Part shown: one piece after another, positions 45,022 to 55,943 of the stretch
How positions within the stretch are numbered: the stretch's first letter is position 1
Layout: each line of letters begins with the position of its first letter
Program-made: the position numbers and the translations under genes
Notes under the pieces: generated by a model
Databases searched by the model: none
The model's input: the letters and a program-made list of their open reading frames with translations, nothing else
What the model was told of the DNA's origin: nothing
Assembly (NCBI GenBank): GCA_050084515.1
Contig: CM114273.1
Location: 8,618,001-8,682,000, forward strand
Direction: 5' to 3'
DNA length: 64,000 nucleotides
Source of the DNA: Blasia pusilla
Lineage: Eukaryota > Marchantiophyta > Marchantiopsida > Blasiales

Positions 45022-45201
45022 CGTGATCAAATGGAGGCTCAAGTACCTGGCAAGTATGGCTCCACCAGATATGATCAGATCCTCAATCCTCTTGTGTGGG
45101 GTAATAATTTTGAAAGTTTCACTGCAGCAAAGAGGTTTGATTTAGAGGGTTGTAAGACCTTGATTCCTGGTATGAAGGAGCTTATGTGCCTCCTTTTCTA
45201 G
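45022..45201 (+). pseudogene. 2-oxoglutarate dehydrogenase E1 fragment
   Basis: The frame encodes a stretch like the plant OGDH E1 region 'R(D/E)K(I/M)E...EY...ILDRLxWSxxFExFLAxKWTxAKRFGLEGCExLIPGMKE'. Here it reads 'DQMEAQVPGKYGSTRYDQIL', 'NPLVWGNNFESF', then, missing about four residues, 'TAAKRFDLEGCKTLIPGMKE'. The frame then ends. The enzyme is the mitochondrial E1 of the 2-oxoglutarate dehydrogenase complex, using thiamine diphosphate. Only about 55 codons remain, with substitutions and no neighbouring exons, so it is a broken fragment. Identification is from memory of the family. Confidence 0.5.
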
Positions 45202-47405
45202 AAAGATTGCTTCACATGTACTAGTGCTCATTGTGGACCAACAAAGACAGTTTGGGGTTACTATAAGGTTGCCTTGTTGCAGAGCTCACATGGATAGAGA
45301 GATCTATTTAATCCTTTATCAACATTTGTCAGCAATTCATTCTCTGTAGGGTGCATGTTCATAGTTTCCATATGTTAGCACTTGTAAATTACTAGTTAAG
45401 GAGAGAGAAATTGGATTCTTCCTTATGAGTTAGATATACCACTGCTCTTGCAGGGTTTAGGGAAGTCTTGCACTAGAATCAACACCGATCAACACCAAAG
45501 GATATGAATCTCTACTGAAACTGGTAATTTCCTCTTGCTATCACCAAAGGATGATGAGGAAAGTTAACTTACTATTCAAATCCTCAGATGGGGTGAAATT
45601 TTAATCTGTTTGAAGGCGGAGTACTGAGTGTCTACTGTTGTTATGTGCCCAGAGTAAATTGGAACCGGTAGATGTGCAAATCGATGAAAAGACTGTATTG
45701 CTTAAGTAGTTGGGATCAGTAGTATATTGTAATATATTGAAGACTGTGCAACATCACTTCCTAGGTATTTATATATTGGCATTCTAATCTAGTATAAATA
45801 GGATTTACATAGGCAAAGATCTCTCTTCACATGAGGTGAATTAGTAGTTTTATTTCTGAACATTCTCTTACGCACTGAAGGGAGGAAGATTTCTGAAGAT
45901 TGTGAAATGTGATCAGGTTGACAACACGTTTAGTGACAGTTTTGATCTCTACTATGGCTTATTCTTGTATAATGCGAATGCTATTGAGGAGGTACAGCAG
46001 TGTTACTCCTCTCACTACTGTAAAAAATGGAAATTAAAGTTCCATAGCTCTTAAGGGTGTAAAAGGAGTCCCTCCTCTTGATTTTGGTGGTTTAGCGTCT
46101 TTATTATTGCATCTCTACTTTTTTTGCCCTCTATTATCTAGAGCATCTATAGTCTAGGGTTGCACAAAATGAAAAATTAAATATTATCACTTTTCTCTTT
46201 GGGGGCTCATAGATTTTCCTTTCAACTTCGAAGCGTGTCCGTCTGACGCAGGGTGTGACGCATTCTTTCCGTATTCTCTGTTGCTACGCTCTTGTTCCCT
46301 ACGGTGTCTTCACAATAATCGAGTTGATAGAACTCAATCTTATTTGATCACTGGCTTCTAGATTGGCCCACTTAGGTCGCTCTACGGGAGAATTTGAGGC
46401 GCCACTGACCGGTAGCATGACCAAATCCGTAATAAACACCACAAAACTAAAATGATTCAGTTTGAAAGAAGACACATTGTTGGAAACAGGTTTCTGGAAT
46501 AAGGCAAGGAGCAAGACGTCACTCGAGGACTGTGGATGGAATTCGGTTCAGATATTGTGAAGGCCACCGAAATATCCGTCGACTCTAGGCCTCGTCCGGC
46601 TCTAAAGCTGGAAAAATTTTCACCGAATGTGTTATTCGTTCGCACAAGATTCATGAATAGGAAATATAATTGTTTTTGCGTTTGATTTTCACTATGAAAG
46701 TAAACATATGCATGCTCGTCACGACACACTCAACCAAAATTTTCTCTCACAATCAATCTGGAAGCATGTCCGTGTGACGTAGAGTCTCATTCACGCAGTT
46801 AACACTACTAGAGTGTGCATTTGATACTGTGAAAAGTGAACTTTTTGACAAGCTACACGAGATCCTTAGAGAGCAGATGGTCGTGAAGTGTAAAACCTAT
46901 GATATCGTCAGCATGTCTACAACAATGACTCCATTTTTTAGCACCCAATTAGTATGAGGAAGCAAGAGTGATGCCTCACAACCTCTTGGGAGAACTACGG
47001 CTATCAATTGTAGCACCAATAGTTCTTTTGTTAGAGTACATGAGTTTGCCCATCAAATTATTAATCTCCCTAAGGTAGATAGATAGGTGAATTGACTTCA
47101 TGCAACCTTTCAGGCTTTGATGGCTAAATTGTATATAGCCGACTCAGGGAGACTGGATAGTTTAATTAAGAGTCAGATGAGGTGGAGTGTGAGAAGTGAG
47201 TGGAATCGGGGAAGTTTGAATGAATGTATTAAAAAATTGAGCGGTGGTGCTGAATCTGGTATTCTCGTTAGAAACCAATGAAATATTGATTACAGATCGG
47301 GCTTCTAAATTTTTTTCTCTCACACGCACTATGAGACGTAATTGAGAATCGTGAACAGAATAGGGTCATAGAATAATTAAGAATGAGAACCAAATCTTTG
47401 GGATG

Positions 47406-47407
<2 letters not shown>
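45202..47407. other. Intergenic, no gene recognised
   Basis: There are only short frames, the longest being 90 codons on minus at 46457-46729, without domains. No repeats or RNA genes stand out. Confidence 0.3.

Positions 47408-47500
<93 letters not shown>
47408..47500. repeat. (GA)n microsatellite
   Basis: About 46 perfect GA units. Open frames running through it on both strands are artefacts of the dinucleotide. Confidence 0.97.
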
Positions 47501-47502
<2 letters not shown>

Positions 47503-48740
47503 CTGTTTGCAACCGATAATGAGGTGGCCGCCTTACTCTTATGGCCTTCCAATTGCTTGTACTCTCTTTCTCCTCCTTCTCTCAATCCCCCTCTCTCTGC
47601 TTTGTAGCTTTTGAACCTCCTTTGCAGGTTGTCTAATTTGAGCTCTCCGGTTATTGTTCTCTCATTCAAAGGACACCTCGGATCACAGCAGCAACCTCTT
47701 AATGTCATTCACGTGGCCGCTCACAAACACGTACATCCCACTCCTTGTGGTTGGAGTTGGCTGCGCATCACAAGTTGGAATCAGCACCAAATGAAGGGTG
47801 GCTAAATCATTGCTAAGAGCAGAGGACGTGTACTCACATTGCTCTGAAGTTCGGGTGATTTTGAAAGTTCATACAAAGCCCACTCAATTTTCACAAGAGT
47901 TGTATCTGAGCTTTCGATCATGGATTTCAATACCCTATGCAGTAGCTAGATTGGGCTCAAATCAAGGCCTCGGCGACCATAATGTCGCCTCAGTGAAAGA
48001 GAGTTGTATGTGACGGACTTTAGAATGCAACAATTTGTGATTAGAGGGAGACCTCTACCTTCTTGCAACAATGTGCACCATCGATTGCTCAAGAACCTCC
48101 GTAGATTTCCTTGCGCCCTTGGACGGTCTTTGTGCCAGCAACTCAAAGCTCTCCTAAGCCCTAAGTGGCAGCACCTCCTACTCCGATCCTCTCTATTGCA
48201 ACCTCAACCTCTCTTCCCCCGCACTAGCTCTTTGGGTGAGCACTCTCCTCAAGGCCTCTCTCGTTCCTCAACCCCTCCCGCTCTCAAGCCTCTGCGCACA
48301 TATGCTCACATACCTAAAGCCCCCAAGTCACTCCTCTTGTCTTTTGTGTTTTTCCCTTCCAAACTCTTCTCAAAACCCTAGCCTCCTACATGTACATGCG
48401 TTAACTATTGTAGAACTGTGTCCGGGGTCTCAAACATTGTCTAAACCCTTCCGCACATGTTAGCTTAGCTAGTATGGTCCTATTATAAGGATCTCTACAC
48501 TTAAGAAGAAGGAGAATTGTTTCTCCAAATTTTTCCAAACCCTAAATATTTTCAAGGGTATATATTAATCTATACATTCATAAATTCTATCATAAATTTT
48601 ACAAGCCTGGCCCATAATCTATTTTTCTACATGATTGAATTAAAAAATCATGCTTGGTGACTCTAGAAAGAATAGAAAAAAATAATTTCATGATGTTTTT
48701 TTATAAATGAAAAATTAAGGATATCAAACATTTTGCAATA
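47501..48740. other. Intergenic, no gene recognised
   Basis: A CT-rich segment (48120-48380) gives overlapping plus frames of 125 and 75 codons without domains. I do not call them genes. Confidence 0.3.
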
Positions 48741-48749
48741 TTTGCACAA

Positions 48750-49035
48750 TTTAGTATGACTCAATCATAGTGAGTGTAGAATGACTCACTATTGAATAAG
48801 TCATTCTTGTATATGACTAAGTCATGTCTTAAGTCATATTGAGTGTAAAATCACTCAGTGTTGAATAATTCATTCTTGTAAATGACTAAGTCATATCCTA
48901 AAATGATTCAATGACGTAGTCATATTTCTATATGACTAAAATAGTGTTAATTTTTTGAAAGATACGACTACCATTTGACTAAGGGAGATTTCAGTCATAA
49001 GTCCTAGTCATGAGGAACCTCAGTCACTTGGAATC
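48750..49035. repeat. TGACT/AGTCA-rich segment with tandem 70-bp duplication
   Basis: Two copies of about 70 bp (agtgtagaatgactcactat and agtgtaaaatcactcagtgt as starts) lie at 48772-48840 and 48841-48908. Across the segment the pentamer TGACT or its complement occurs more than a dozen times, including palindromes tgactaagtca near 48818 and 48882. Such motifs resemble bZIP (GCN4/AP-1-like) sites, but no gene is nearby. Confidence 0.6.
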
Positions 49036-49585
49036 TAGTCATAAAAACCATGATTTTATTTTAGTGAATCCTCCAATAAAATTTGGAGTTCAAGAACATA
49101 TGAAAGTTCTCTCAAGGACCAATGTCTTTAAGAGACTCTTGGCATGATTCCTTGTGGTCTACAATTGTAATTAAGCCCGAAAATGTAATTAAATCCAAAA
49201 TTCCACTCAATCTCATGCGTCCAACTCCCACTACTAAGAACTCATAAGGATTTGTTATATATTTACAAGCAAGAATCTTCAAATTCACCCTCCCTCATGT
49301 TAAGGTCAATAATTTGACCTTGGAAATTCCAAGAATCAGATCCACATTTGGGGCAACTAAAAAAAAATTGAAATTACAAACTAAAGAACTACCCACCTAA
49401 AGCTTGCCCCATGCACCCTTCATATCCTCTGACATTTTCAAATTATGACCCTGAACGAAATGAATTTCCACCTACAGCGAGTCATGTGCACCCCTCAATT
49501 GATACGAATTAGCAAGACAACTCTTATTCAGGTTTCAATCATGTTCCTTGTTCGTTTTTGTTCCTTGGAACGTTTGTAAAGCTCA
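49036..49585. other. Intergenic, nothing recognised
   Basis: AT-rich sequence without open frames or clear repeats. Confidence 0.3.
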
Positions 49586-49605
49586 AGGCTACCTAATGCA
49601 AGCAT

Positions 49606-50004
49606 GTGAGCTTGAAGCCACAGACCCTATCCCCCATCGTCCAAACCCAATCACATCAACAACAAGAACCTATCATCTTCCACTCACTAACTCAAGCCGA
49701 TGCACCTAAAACAATAGACGTCACTCTCATATCGCCTAAACCCAAACCCAAACCCAAGCACATCAAAAACACGGACCGATTATCTTCCACTCATGGAACC
49801 CACATCCGCAACCTCCACCCATCCACAAGACACCTAACTCCCACGTCTCCCGAACCCAAGTCTATCATCACAACCACAGAACCTATTACCTTCATACAAG
49901 CCCACATCCGCAACCTCCACAACCTCCAAACAAAGCCCTCATCCCAAAAAGACCCCAAGGAGTTGGGAAAAAAGCAAGCTGAGCAGTTCCTGCCACCCGG
50001 GTAA
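49606..50004 (+). CDS. Low-complexity Pro/Thr/Lys-rich open frame, doubtful
   Basis: 132 codons, Pro/Thr/Ser/Gln-rich, with internal imperfect repeats ('HIRNLH' occurs twice, 'KPKPKPK' once). The DNA itself is C/A-biased and repetitive (acccaa, cacatccgcaacctccac), which keeps stops out. No family is recognised, and it is more likely degenerate repeat DNA than a gene. Confidence 0.15.
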   Translation: MSLKPQTLSPIVQTQSHQQQEPIIFHSLTQADAPKTIDVTLISPKPKPKPKHIKNTDRLSSTHGTHIRNLHPSTRHLTPTSPEPKSIITTTEPITFIQAHIRNLHNLQTKPSSQKDPKELGKKQAEQFLPPG

Positions 50005-50009
50005 TGCCA

Positions 50010-50735
50010 AAGCGGGTAGCTTGAGAGCTACCCGTTTCCCTTGAGCACCAATATCCAGTCAGCCAGTTCTAGGTGAGGTGAATCCCCCGGATAGGGCGAT
50101 ATTTGACACCCCCTATTAGGGGTGTCAAAGATTCCCCTATTCGGGGGTTCTTGGGCATCCATAATTATCCCAGCGGAGCGTTTCCCGGCTCCCAAATGGG
50201 TAGCTCCTAAGTTGCCCATTTTGGTACTCCCGAGAGTTTCCAAATTCCCCGCTCCTTTTTTTGTACTAATTTTTGGTCATAAGTACGTGGGTGTGCAGTT
50301 CAAATGTATTTTGGGATCCTTCCATGCGTCTTGTTGTAAAGTTTCCACCCCTCTTCTTCTGGAAACAAGTCAAGGCTAGTTCCCAGTCTAAAACCTTCGC
50401 TCGGGAAATTCTATTTGGAGTGATCTTTGACACCTCCTATTGGGGGTGTCAAAATCACCCCAAATAGAATCTTCCAAGTGGATTTTTCAAACCCTGAGTT
50501 TCCAATTTTTTCTGGAAGAAGAGGGTGTCACAATTTTTCAGCGAGATCTGCAAAGACTTCCAAGTCACCACGGATCGTATTTTTGAGCGGGGAATTTGGA
50601 GCCACTGGAGTATGATAACAAGAAGCTAAGGAGTTAGTAGTCCGAGCTACCCATTTCTCAATCGGGGAAAGTCCCCTTACGATTCTAGGTGCCCAAGAAC
50701 CCCGTATAGGGGAATCTTTGACACCCCTATTGCTG
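50010..50735. mobile_element. Foldback (MITE-like) repeat cluster
   Basis: Nested inverted repeats share a tttgacacccc core. Arms lie at 50102-50112 and 50119-50129. A longer imperfect pair of about 30-bp arms spans 50408-50470 (attctatttgg ... ccaaatagaat), and a further half-site is at 50711-50722. The hairpin gggtagcttgagagctaccc lies at 50015-50034. The same vocabulary (gggtagct, ggggtgtca, cccggatagg) recurs at 63420-64000. No transposase is present. Confidence 0.55.
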
Positions 50736-50961
50736 GCTTTTCATAGTCAGGGATGGTAGACCAAGTTTCGAACCCATACAAAGAACCTTGCCATAACTTT
50801 TTTATGAGTTTCAAAAGAAATGGATATTTCAAATTTTAACTAGTTACAATTTAACTAGTAACTCAAAATCTTCCCAGATCATTATTATAGAACTCCTTAT
50901 AAGAGAACCTGTTTCACATAAGTCCATTTTGGTGCAACCCAAGTTCAAAGTTATTCTCTAC

Positions 50962-51146
50962 TAGTGTAATGCAAATCCATATTCTAATTACCATCGTTAA
51001 CGCTCAAAATTCTCAACTTTCATTTGGAATTGATTTTGAGCAATTCTATTGGCTCAAAAGACAAGCAATCATTATTGAAAATACCAAGTGTCAAGAAGAA
51101 AAGAGTTTACAAAATGAAAGGGGCTCTCTAATAATAATAAAGATTT
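50962..51146 (-). mobile_element. Helitron-like non-autonomous copy (minus)
   Basis: The low end reads ctagtgtaatgc, which on minus is a CTAG 3' end after a worn hairpin. The high end, ctctctaataataataaaga, is a worn TCTTTATTATTATTAGAGAG start. Internal sequence (attggctcaaaagacaagca) matches the next copy. Confidence 0.5.
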
Positions 51147-51334
51147 TGAAGTAGTTGAATCTATCATTATATCTCGTATGCTTATGAAAGTAAGTAACCA
51201 AATTATACGAGTGGAAGGAAAATATGGGACATGATTAAAAGTACCCATCATAAGTCCAAGTAGGTAGACTCCGGGAATATTGAAAGATCTAACCTCACTA
51301 ACAACACAAATAATATTGTAATACTACTCTACTG

Positions 51335-51537
51335 TATGCTAGTGTGATGCACGGGTTTAAATTATCACGAAATTGATAATTAATTTCTCAAATGATCAAA
51401 ATTATTTAAAATCAATCTCAAATGATCTTATTGGTTCAAAAGACGAACAACCTTATTGAAGTGGAATTCTGTGGGGTGAGAGTGCCAAATGTTGAGAAGA
51501 GAAGATTTTAAATTTGAAGGCCTTCCAATAATAATAT
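51335..51537 (-). mobile_element. Helitron-like non-autonomous copy (minus)
   Basis: On minus it begins TCTATATTATTATTGGAAGG and ends accCGTGCATCACACTAG. A TC start, a short GC-rich palindrome-like stretch and a CTAG end are Helitron hallmarks. It is about 200 bp long with no coding capacity. The flanking bases (C before, C after) are not the ideal A and T, so the termini may have mutated. Confidence 0.55.
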
Positions 51538-51886
51538 AGAGGAGACATAATAAAAAAAATAACAAGTGTCATTTTTGTTATGTCCTGTATCTTTCCAATA
51601 TTACCTCCCAACTCTCCCTTAAACTTCTTTGGGCATAATTTTCAAAGAACATATTGTAAAGTTTGTTTTGTTGAAGACTCAATTCAACATGTGGTCATCG
51701 TCAGTTATGCATATACTAATTATACTTCTCTAGTTGTACTTCTCCAAGGTTCCATGATGTGATGCTCTGAGCACGTGAGTCAATGGGAGCAACAGATATG
51801 TCATAAACCAACCAATTTCTTACATGAACATCTTGATTCCCTTATCCATAGAATAAAGGCTATATAAAGGGTACATACATAAACAC

Positions 51887-52046
51887 TAAACCCATGCCAT
51901 GCACGGGAGTGAACGGATTAATCATATTGCATACAAATTCAAATTTTCTTTTTTCTTGTCTACAGTAGAAGAAATATTTTCGTGTTTGCCATGTTGCCAT
52001 ATGTCAAGCATAAGGTGTTTGCAAATCAAAAAATCACTACATAGAT
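51887..52046 (-). mobile_element. Helitron-like non-autonomous copy, degraded (minus)
   Basis: The low end carries cccatgccatgcacggg, like the subterminal stem of the previous copy. The internal part gccatatgtcaagcataaggtgtttgcaaatc matches the 60050 and 62800 copies. The 5' end is worn. Confidence 0.4.
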
Positions 52047-53731
52047 TTACAATTTCTACAATTTAAATCCATTTATTGCAAGCACCCGTTCCTCCTTGAT
52101 GTGATAGAACCAAATCATCGGTTTTCATCCAACCCATGTCTATGAAGAGGATCCAACAAGAACTCTGCAAAGAGCATCCCGAGTACATTACTTTTAAGCA
52201 AATTATGTTACCTCCATGATTGTGCATCACAATGATAGAGTCAAGTTCTATCAGTTTTCGGACGGATTCCAGGAGCAAGAGAGAGCTACATGGTTCTCAC
52301 AGTACTAACGATGGGAGTTGGTCTATTAGGTAGACTATGACACATGCAGATAGCAGTCTGGTCAACTTACTGATGTCGTCATAATCATAAAGCTAGAGGC
52401 CATGGCGTCAAAATGAGAACTCCATGTAAAGAGGTGCCTTCTAGTTCCGGGTCGTACTTCTCTGGCCACATTTACCTTGAGCCACCAAAGCTGGATTATT
52501 TTCAAGTTGAAGATCACTTGGTAATGAATACTTAACAAAAATGAGAAAATGGAGAACAGCTTGAAAGTCTGGGACAAGCTAGGACAAGCGAGATCGAGTG
52601 AATGTGAGAAAGCGAACATCACTCGAAACATGGATTTGATGAGAAAGCCAACATAAGAACTACAATAGGCGTGGACCGTTCTTGACACAGCAGATTATTG
52701 TGCAATTAATCTATCCCAGTTGTCAAGGGCGTTTCGTCGGTGTGTAGAACTTATCTGTTGTAGAAGACTCGTCCAATTCGAGAAAGGAAGCCAAATCTAC
52801 AGAATTTCCTGCAATCGCATATTCGTCTAAGATGGGAATCACAATAGAAATACGAATGCAATTGTATACTTGTATGGACTGGTTCTCAGGTTAACTGTGG
52901 AATCCCCCATGTCTCTTTCTGTGTATTGGACTAGGCAAATTCTTTTTTATGGAAGCTAAATCGGACTTCAGAGCCACAAACATCGACAAATATGTATGTG
53001 ACGAGTTTTGGGGACACGGTTAAAAGGCGAGTGTATCCCGTATAAAGCTGGAATGTGCTATGAGCACCAGCGAGCCTTCAGTTGTGAGCAGAAAGAACCG
53101 AGTAACTTGCCTGGGTCATAAGCACGACCTTGAAGTGGAAGTGAAACACTACAAGTTGTGGTGTTCGAGGAAACACGAAACAATGACAGGCTAGCTGTTG
53201 AATTGCTAATTGCCTATGCTCGCTCTTTCGATCAGAGATATCGTCAAGAATTGAGTACAGCTGGAGGTCACAAGGGCCCAGCAGAGATCTACCTACAGAA
53301 CACTAAGCATTGTCCAAGGACAACTAGTAATCGCTAAATCTATTGAATTCTACCAAACATTCTTCCAAAATTGATTCACAATCATCTTGGTGACGCCGTA
53401 AACTGCAGAATGCAGATTTCGAGTCTGGCGATCTTCATATGAGTGTTAGCTTTCCTGTGTGAAATCAATCGAGCTGAAACCAGTCCGTGGTGGCACTAGA
53501 ATTCTTCCTGTTGATTCTTGGGTAAGGCGCTTCCGGAATCAAATCTAATCAAATCAAATCTAGTAATCTAATTGATCTTAATCTACTTGTATAGCTGTAT
53601 TGGACGATGCAACACCAGGAAGCAGGGTCGTTCGAATAGGCCGACCTCAAAGCAATCCCTAATCTTAACAGTGTACGTTTCCCCCGTGAGATTTCAGAGT
53701 ATTCCCCTGCAAATGTGTGCTCTCAAGTTGA
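52047..53731. other. Intergenic; 3' flank of the DMP gene
   Basis: No frame over 108 codons and no domain. The last few hundred bases before 53732 probably include the DMP 3' UTR, but I cannot place a polyadenylation site. Confidence 0.3.
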
Positions 53732-54445
53732 TCACGGGAGCATCAACGCCTTTTGAAAGCCATTCGGTGGGGAAATGCAACCTCTGTTGGTACCTGGAAC
53801 GAGTGGATAATGCGGCGAATCATCCCTGTTTGTGGAATCCTTCGGCCCTTTCGGTCTGTTGAGTTTTTCAGGCAGTACTTCACATCCTTTGTTCGTCACA
53901 CCCGAGCCAATTCCATTTCGTCCAGGAGGCGCAAAAGCAAAGAACGTGGAAACAATAAGTGCCACAAGAATTGGTGCCGTTTTTACAACAGTAGCCGGAA
54001 TGTTTGGATAGAAGCATGTTGTGATGGGCGCAGTGAGGAGAGACAAGGTCCCAAAGGCAATGACGTCGAGGAAGCCATTGATGTAATCCCCCGCGTTGGC
54101 TTTGTAACGATCAGCGTCCTCCCCGATGAAGTAGTTATCATCCTTTATTAAATCACCGCTAACTTGGTCTCTCTTGAACCGAGGATTGAACAGCCCTTTG
54201 GTTGTCACAATTCCATAATACACCATCCCTGACTCAGTTGAGACGCTGTCAACGAAATTCAGCAAGAAGCAGAGCGCGAAGAAGAACCCGACGAGTATCC
54301 CTGTCATGATTCTTTCGACGTTCCCACATTCGCCATTGTTCGTGAACAGCGGTGCCAGCGTTTGAAATGTGAGGTACGTTCCGGTGGGAAGCAAGTTAGC
54401 CAGATTAGCCATGATTGCCGACACTCCCGTGTGCTGTCCGCTCAT
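53732..54445 (-). CDS. DUF679 membrane protein (DMP family)
   Basis: This is an intact, intronless frame of 237 codons. The family pattern is clear: 'LANLLPTGTYLTFQTLAPLF', 'TNNGECGNVERIMTGILVGF', 'YYGIVTTKGLFNP', 'DYINGFLDVIAFGTLSLL', 'CFYPNIPATVVKTAPILVAL' and 'FAPPGRNGIG'. Four hydrophobic segments (roughly residues 21-37, 48-66, 119-137 and 151-171) fit the four-helix topology of DMPs, which sit in vacuole, ER or plasma membranes. Members act in membrane remodelling and senescence, and some angiosperm DMPs act in sperm cells, where loss causes haploid induction. ATG 54445 is the first in-frame Met after an upstream stop. The tail after 'RNGIG' is about 60 residues, longer than usual, Pro/Asn/Lys-rich and probably cytosolic. 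It is the only convincing host gene in the window. Confidence 0.88.
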   Translation of the reverse strand: MSGQHTGVSAIMANLANLLPTGTYLTFQTLAPLFTNNGECGNVERIMTGILVGFFFALCFLLNFVDSVSTESGMVYYGIVTTKGLFNPRFKRDQVSGDLIKDDNYFIGEDADRYKANAGDYINGFLDVIAFGTLSLLTAPITTCFYPNIPATVVKTAPILVALIVSTFFAFAPPGRNGIGSGVTNKGCEVLPEKLNRPKGPKDSTNRDDSPHYPLVPGTNRGCISPPNGFQKALMLP

Positions 54446-55439
54446 AGATCCTCCAGCCGTTTGACCACCCAGAACAGTCTGGGCAAAACCAAGGTTCCCT
54501 GAAACTCGAGGTCTTGATCTCTTTCAAGTTGCCCACTGGGTTGTGCAGGCTCTGTTGTAGACCTCAATGCCGGGTCTCAGTCATGGAGCAAGGAAACTCA
54601 CTGACCCTCGGCGCCACCGACAATTTTCACATACAAGGTGAGCCAGACCATAGCACGTTTTTAAGTGCATAGACCTCTCTGGCTCCGCGCGAATGGGTGT
54701 TTTCTTCACAGTTTTTCCCAACCACCTGAAGTTGTTAAAACGTACCCAGTAGTACCCAGTTTAAAGCTCTAGACTGTTGATGTAGAATGTAACAGACGGA
54801 CGCGAGCAGATGGCAATCTTCTTTCTCCCTCTGACCATTGTGTTTCTATTGAAGCAGCGTATGGAGTGGGACCACCGAATAGAGCAATTTCTCCGTGTTG
54901 TTCAGCTTGATATGCGACAAAGATGGACCGATCCGGTGCGGAACAAAGGAAACAAAGCTTACGCGTAATACGATCAAAGTTTAATCTCTCACCGGTTTCG
55001 TTCAGGCGACCGATTAATTTGGAAAATCACCAAATTTGGTTCCTCTTACAAGCAAGTATCGTTAGCGATTTCTAGAGGGTTGATTTTATGTTTTCATGGT
55101 GTCCCGGTCTGCGAACAAAGTTACGCACGATTCGCATCTGAGAAACCTTCCGTCTGACAAGGAACGAGTTTTAAAAGGGAGCATGCGTCAGGCTCCTGCC
55201 GTATCACAATAAATGCGTCATGCGCACATCCATTACGTGCTCCTTCCACAGTCAATCCAGTGCACGTGGAATCTCTCGGGTGAGGCATCGACCTTGGAGG
55301 ATTCTAGGTAAGTGGTGGTACTAAGTACTAAGCAGGGTGGGGGGGGCCATGGGCAATAGCTCACCAGTGTTACCACGAGTCTGGGCACCCTTCGGGGTAC
55401 GGGCCTAGACAGATGGGCATTATTAGCGCGAGTGATTCT
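54446..55439. other. Upstream region of the DMP gene
   Basis: The reading frame stays open for about 80 bases upstream of the ATG without another Met, then meets TGA near 54525. Promoter elements cannot be assigned with confidence. A 10-bp duplication, gtacccagta(gtacccag), is at 54745-54760. No other gene is seen. Confidence 0.3.
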
Positions 55440-55943
55440 TTAAATTTCTTTTCCCCGCGGCCCTTGGTGACTTTGGCCGAAGTTTGGCGTTAATTTCATT
55501 TGGATTGTGGTTTGGGAATCAAAACAAAAAAAAAAATTTCCATGTCCATAAATTGCTTGGAAAGAATTTGCGAAGAAACTGGATATGTCCAAACGTGTGG
55601 TTGAATATGCGCCATCTTCGAGGACGTCGGTCGCTCTAAGAAGTTGGCCGCCTATTTGTAGGCTAAGAAGACCACATTGTTCACGCTTATCTTGCGCGTG
55701 TGAGATGACGGGGAAGTACACCTTGTATCCAAGCTTAAACATTACGACTTCAGAACCACGTGAGCGGACTCCATGCCATTGTAAAGTCCGGGTTTCAGGT
55801 CCGTAACTTCTATCTGTTCGCCTTGCTCCATACGGTAAAGGCTGCACTTGGTTTCGGTCGATCAATTGAACGTACTCGTCGTAGATGATGACCACGTTTG
55901 ATCTCCTCGCTGAAGTCCGGATCAGAATTGAATACGGGCGCAA
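55440..55943 (-). CDS. Hypothetical open frame of 167 codons
   Basis: An uninterrupted minus frame beginning ATG at 55943. It is Arg/Ser/Gly/Tyr-rich, without signal peptide, transmembrane segment or motif known to me. A poly-A/T run near 55530 encodes a Phe cluster close to the end. It lies 1 kb upstream of the DMP gene on the same strand. Length alone makes it noticeable in this AT-rich context. It may be chance or an old gene exon. Confidence 0.2.
   Translation of the reverse strand: MRPYSILIRTSARRSNVVIIYDEYVQLIDRNQVQPLPYGARRTDRSYGPETRTLQWHGVRSRGSEVVMFKLGYKVYFPVISHAQDKREQCGLLSLQIGGQLLRATDVLEDGAYSTTRLDISSFFANSFQAIYGHGNFFFCFDSQTTIQMKLTPNFGQSHQGPRGKEI

Noticed and set aside
47268-47708. 146-codon minus frame and 74-codon plus frame through 47408-47500
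   Set aside because: Open only because the (GA)n microsatellite has no stops. It encodes Ser-Leu or Arg-Glu runs.
53753-54151. 132-codon plus frame
   Set aside because: Antisense to the DMP coding sequence.
54745-54770. TTTAAA near 54763 as a DMP TATA box
   Set aside because: More than 300 bp from the ATG with no transcript evidence. Not distinguishable from background.
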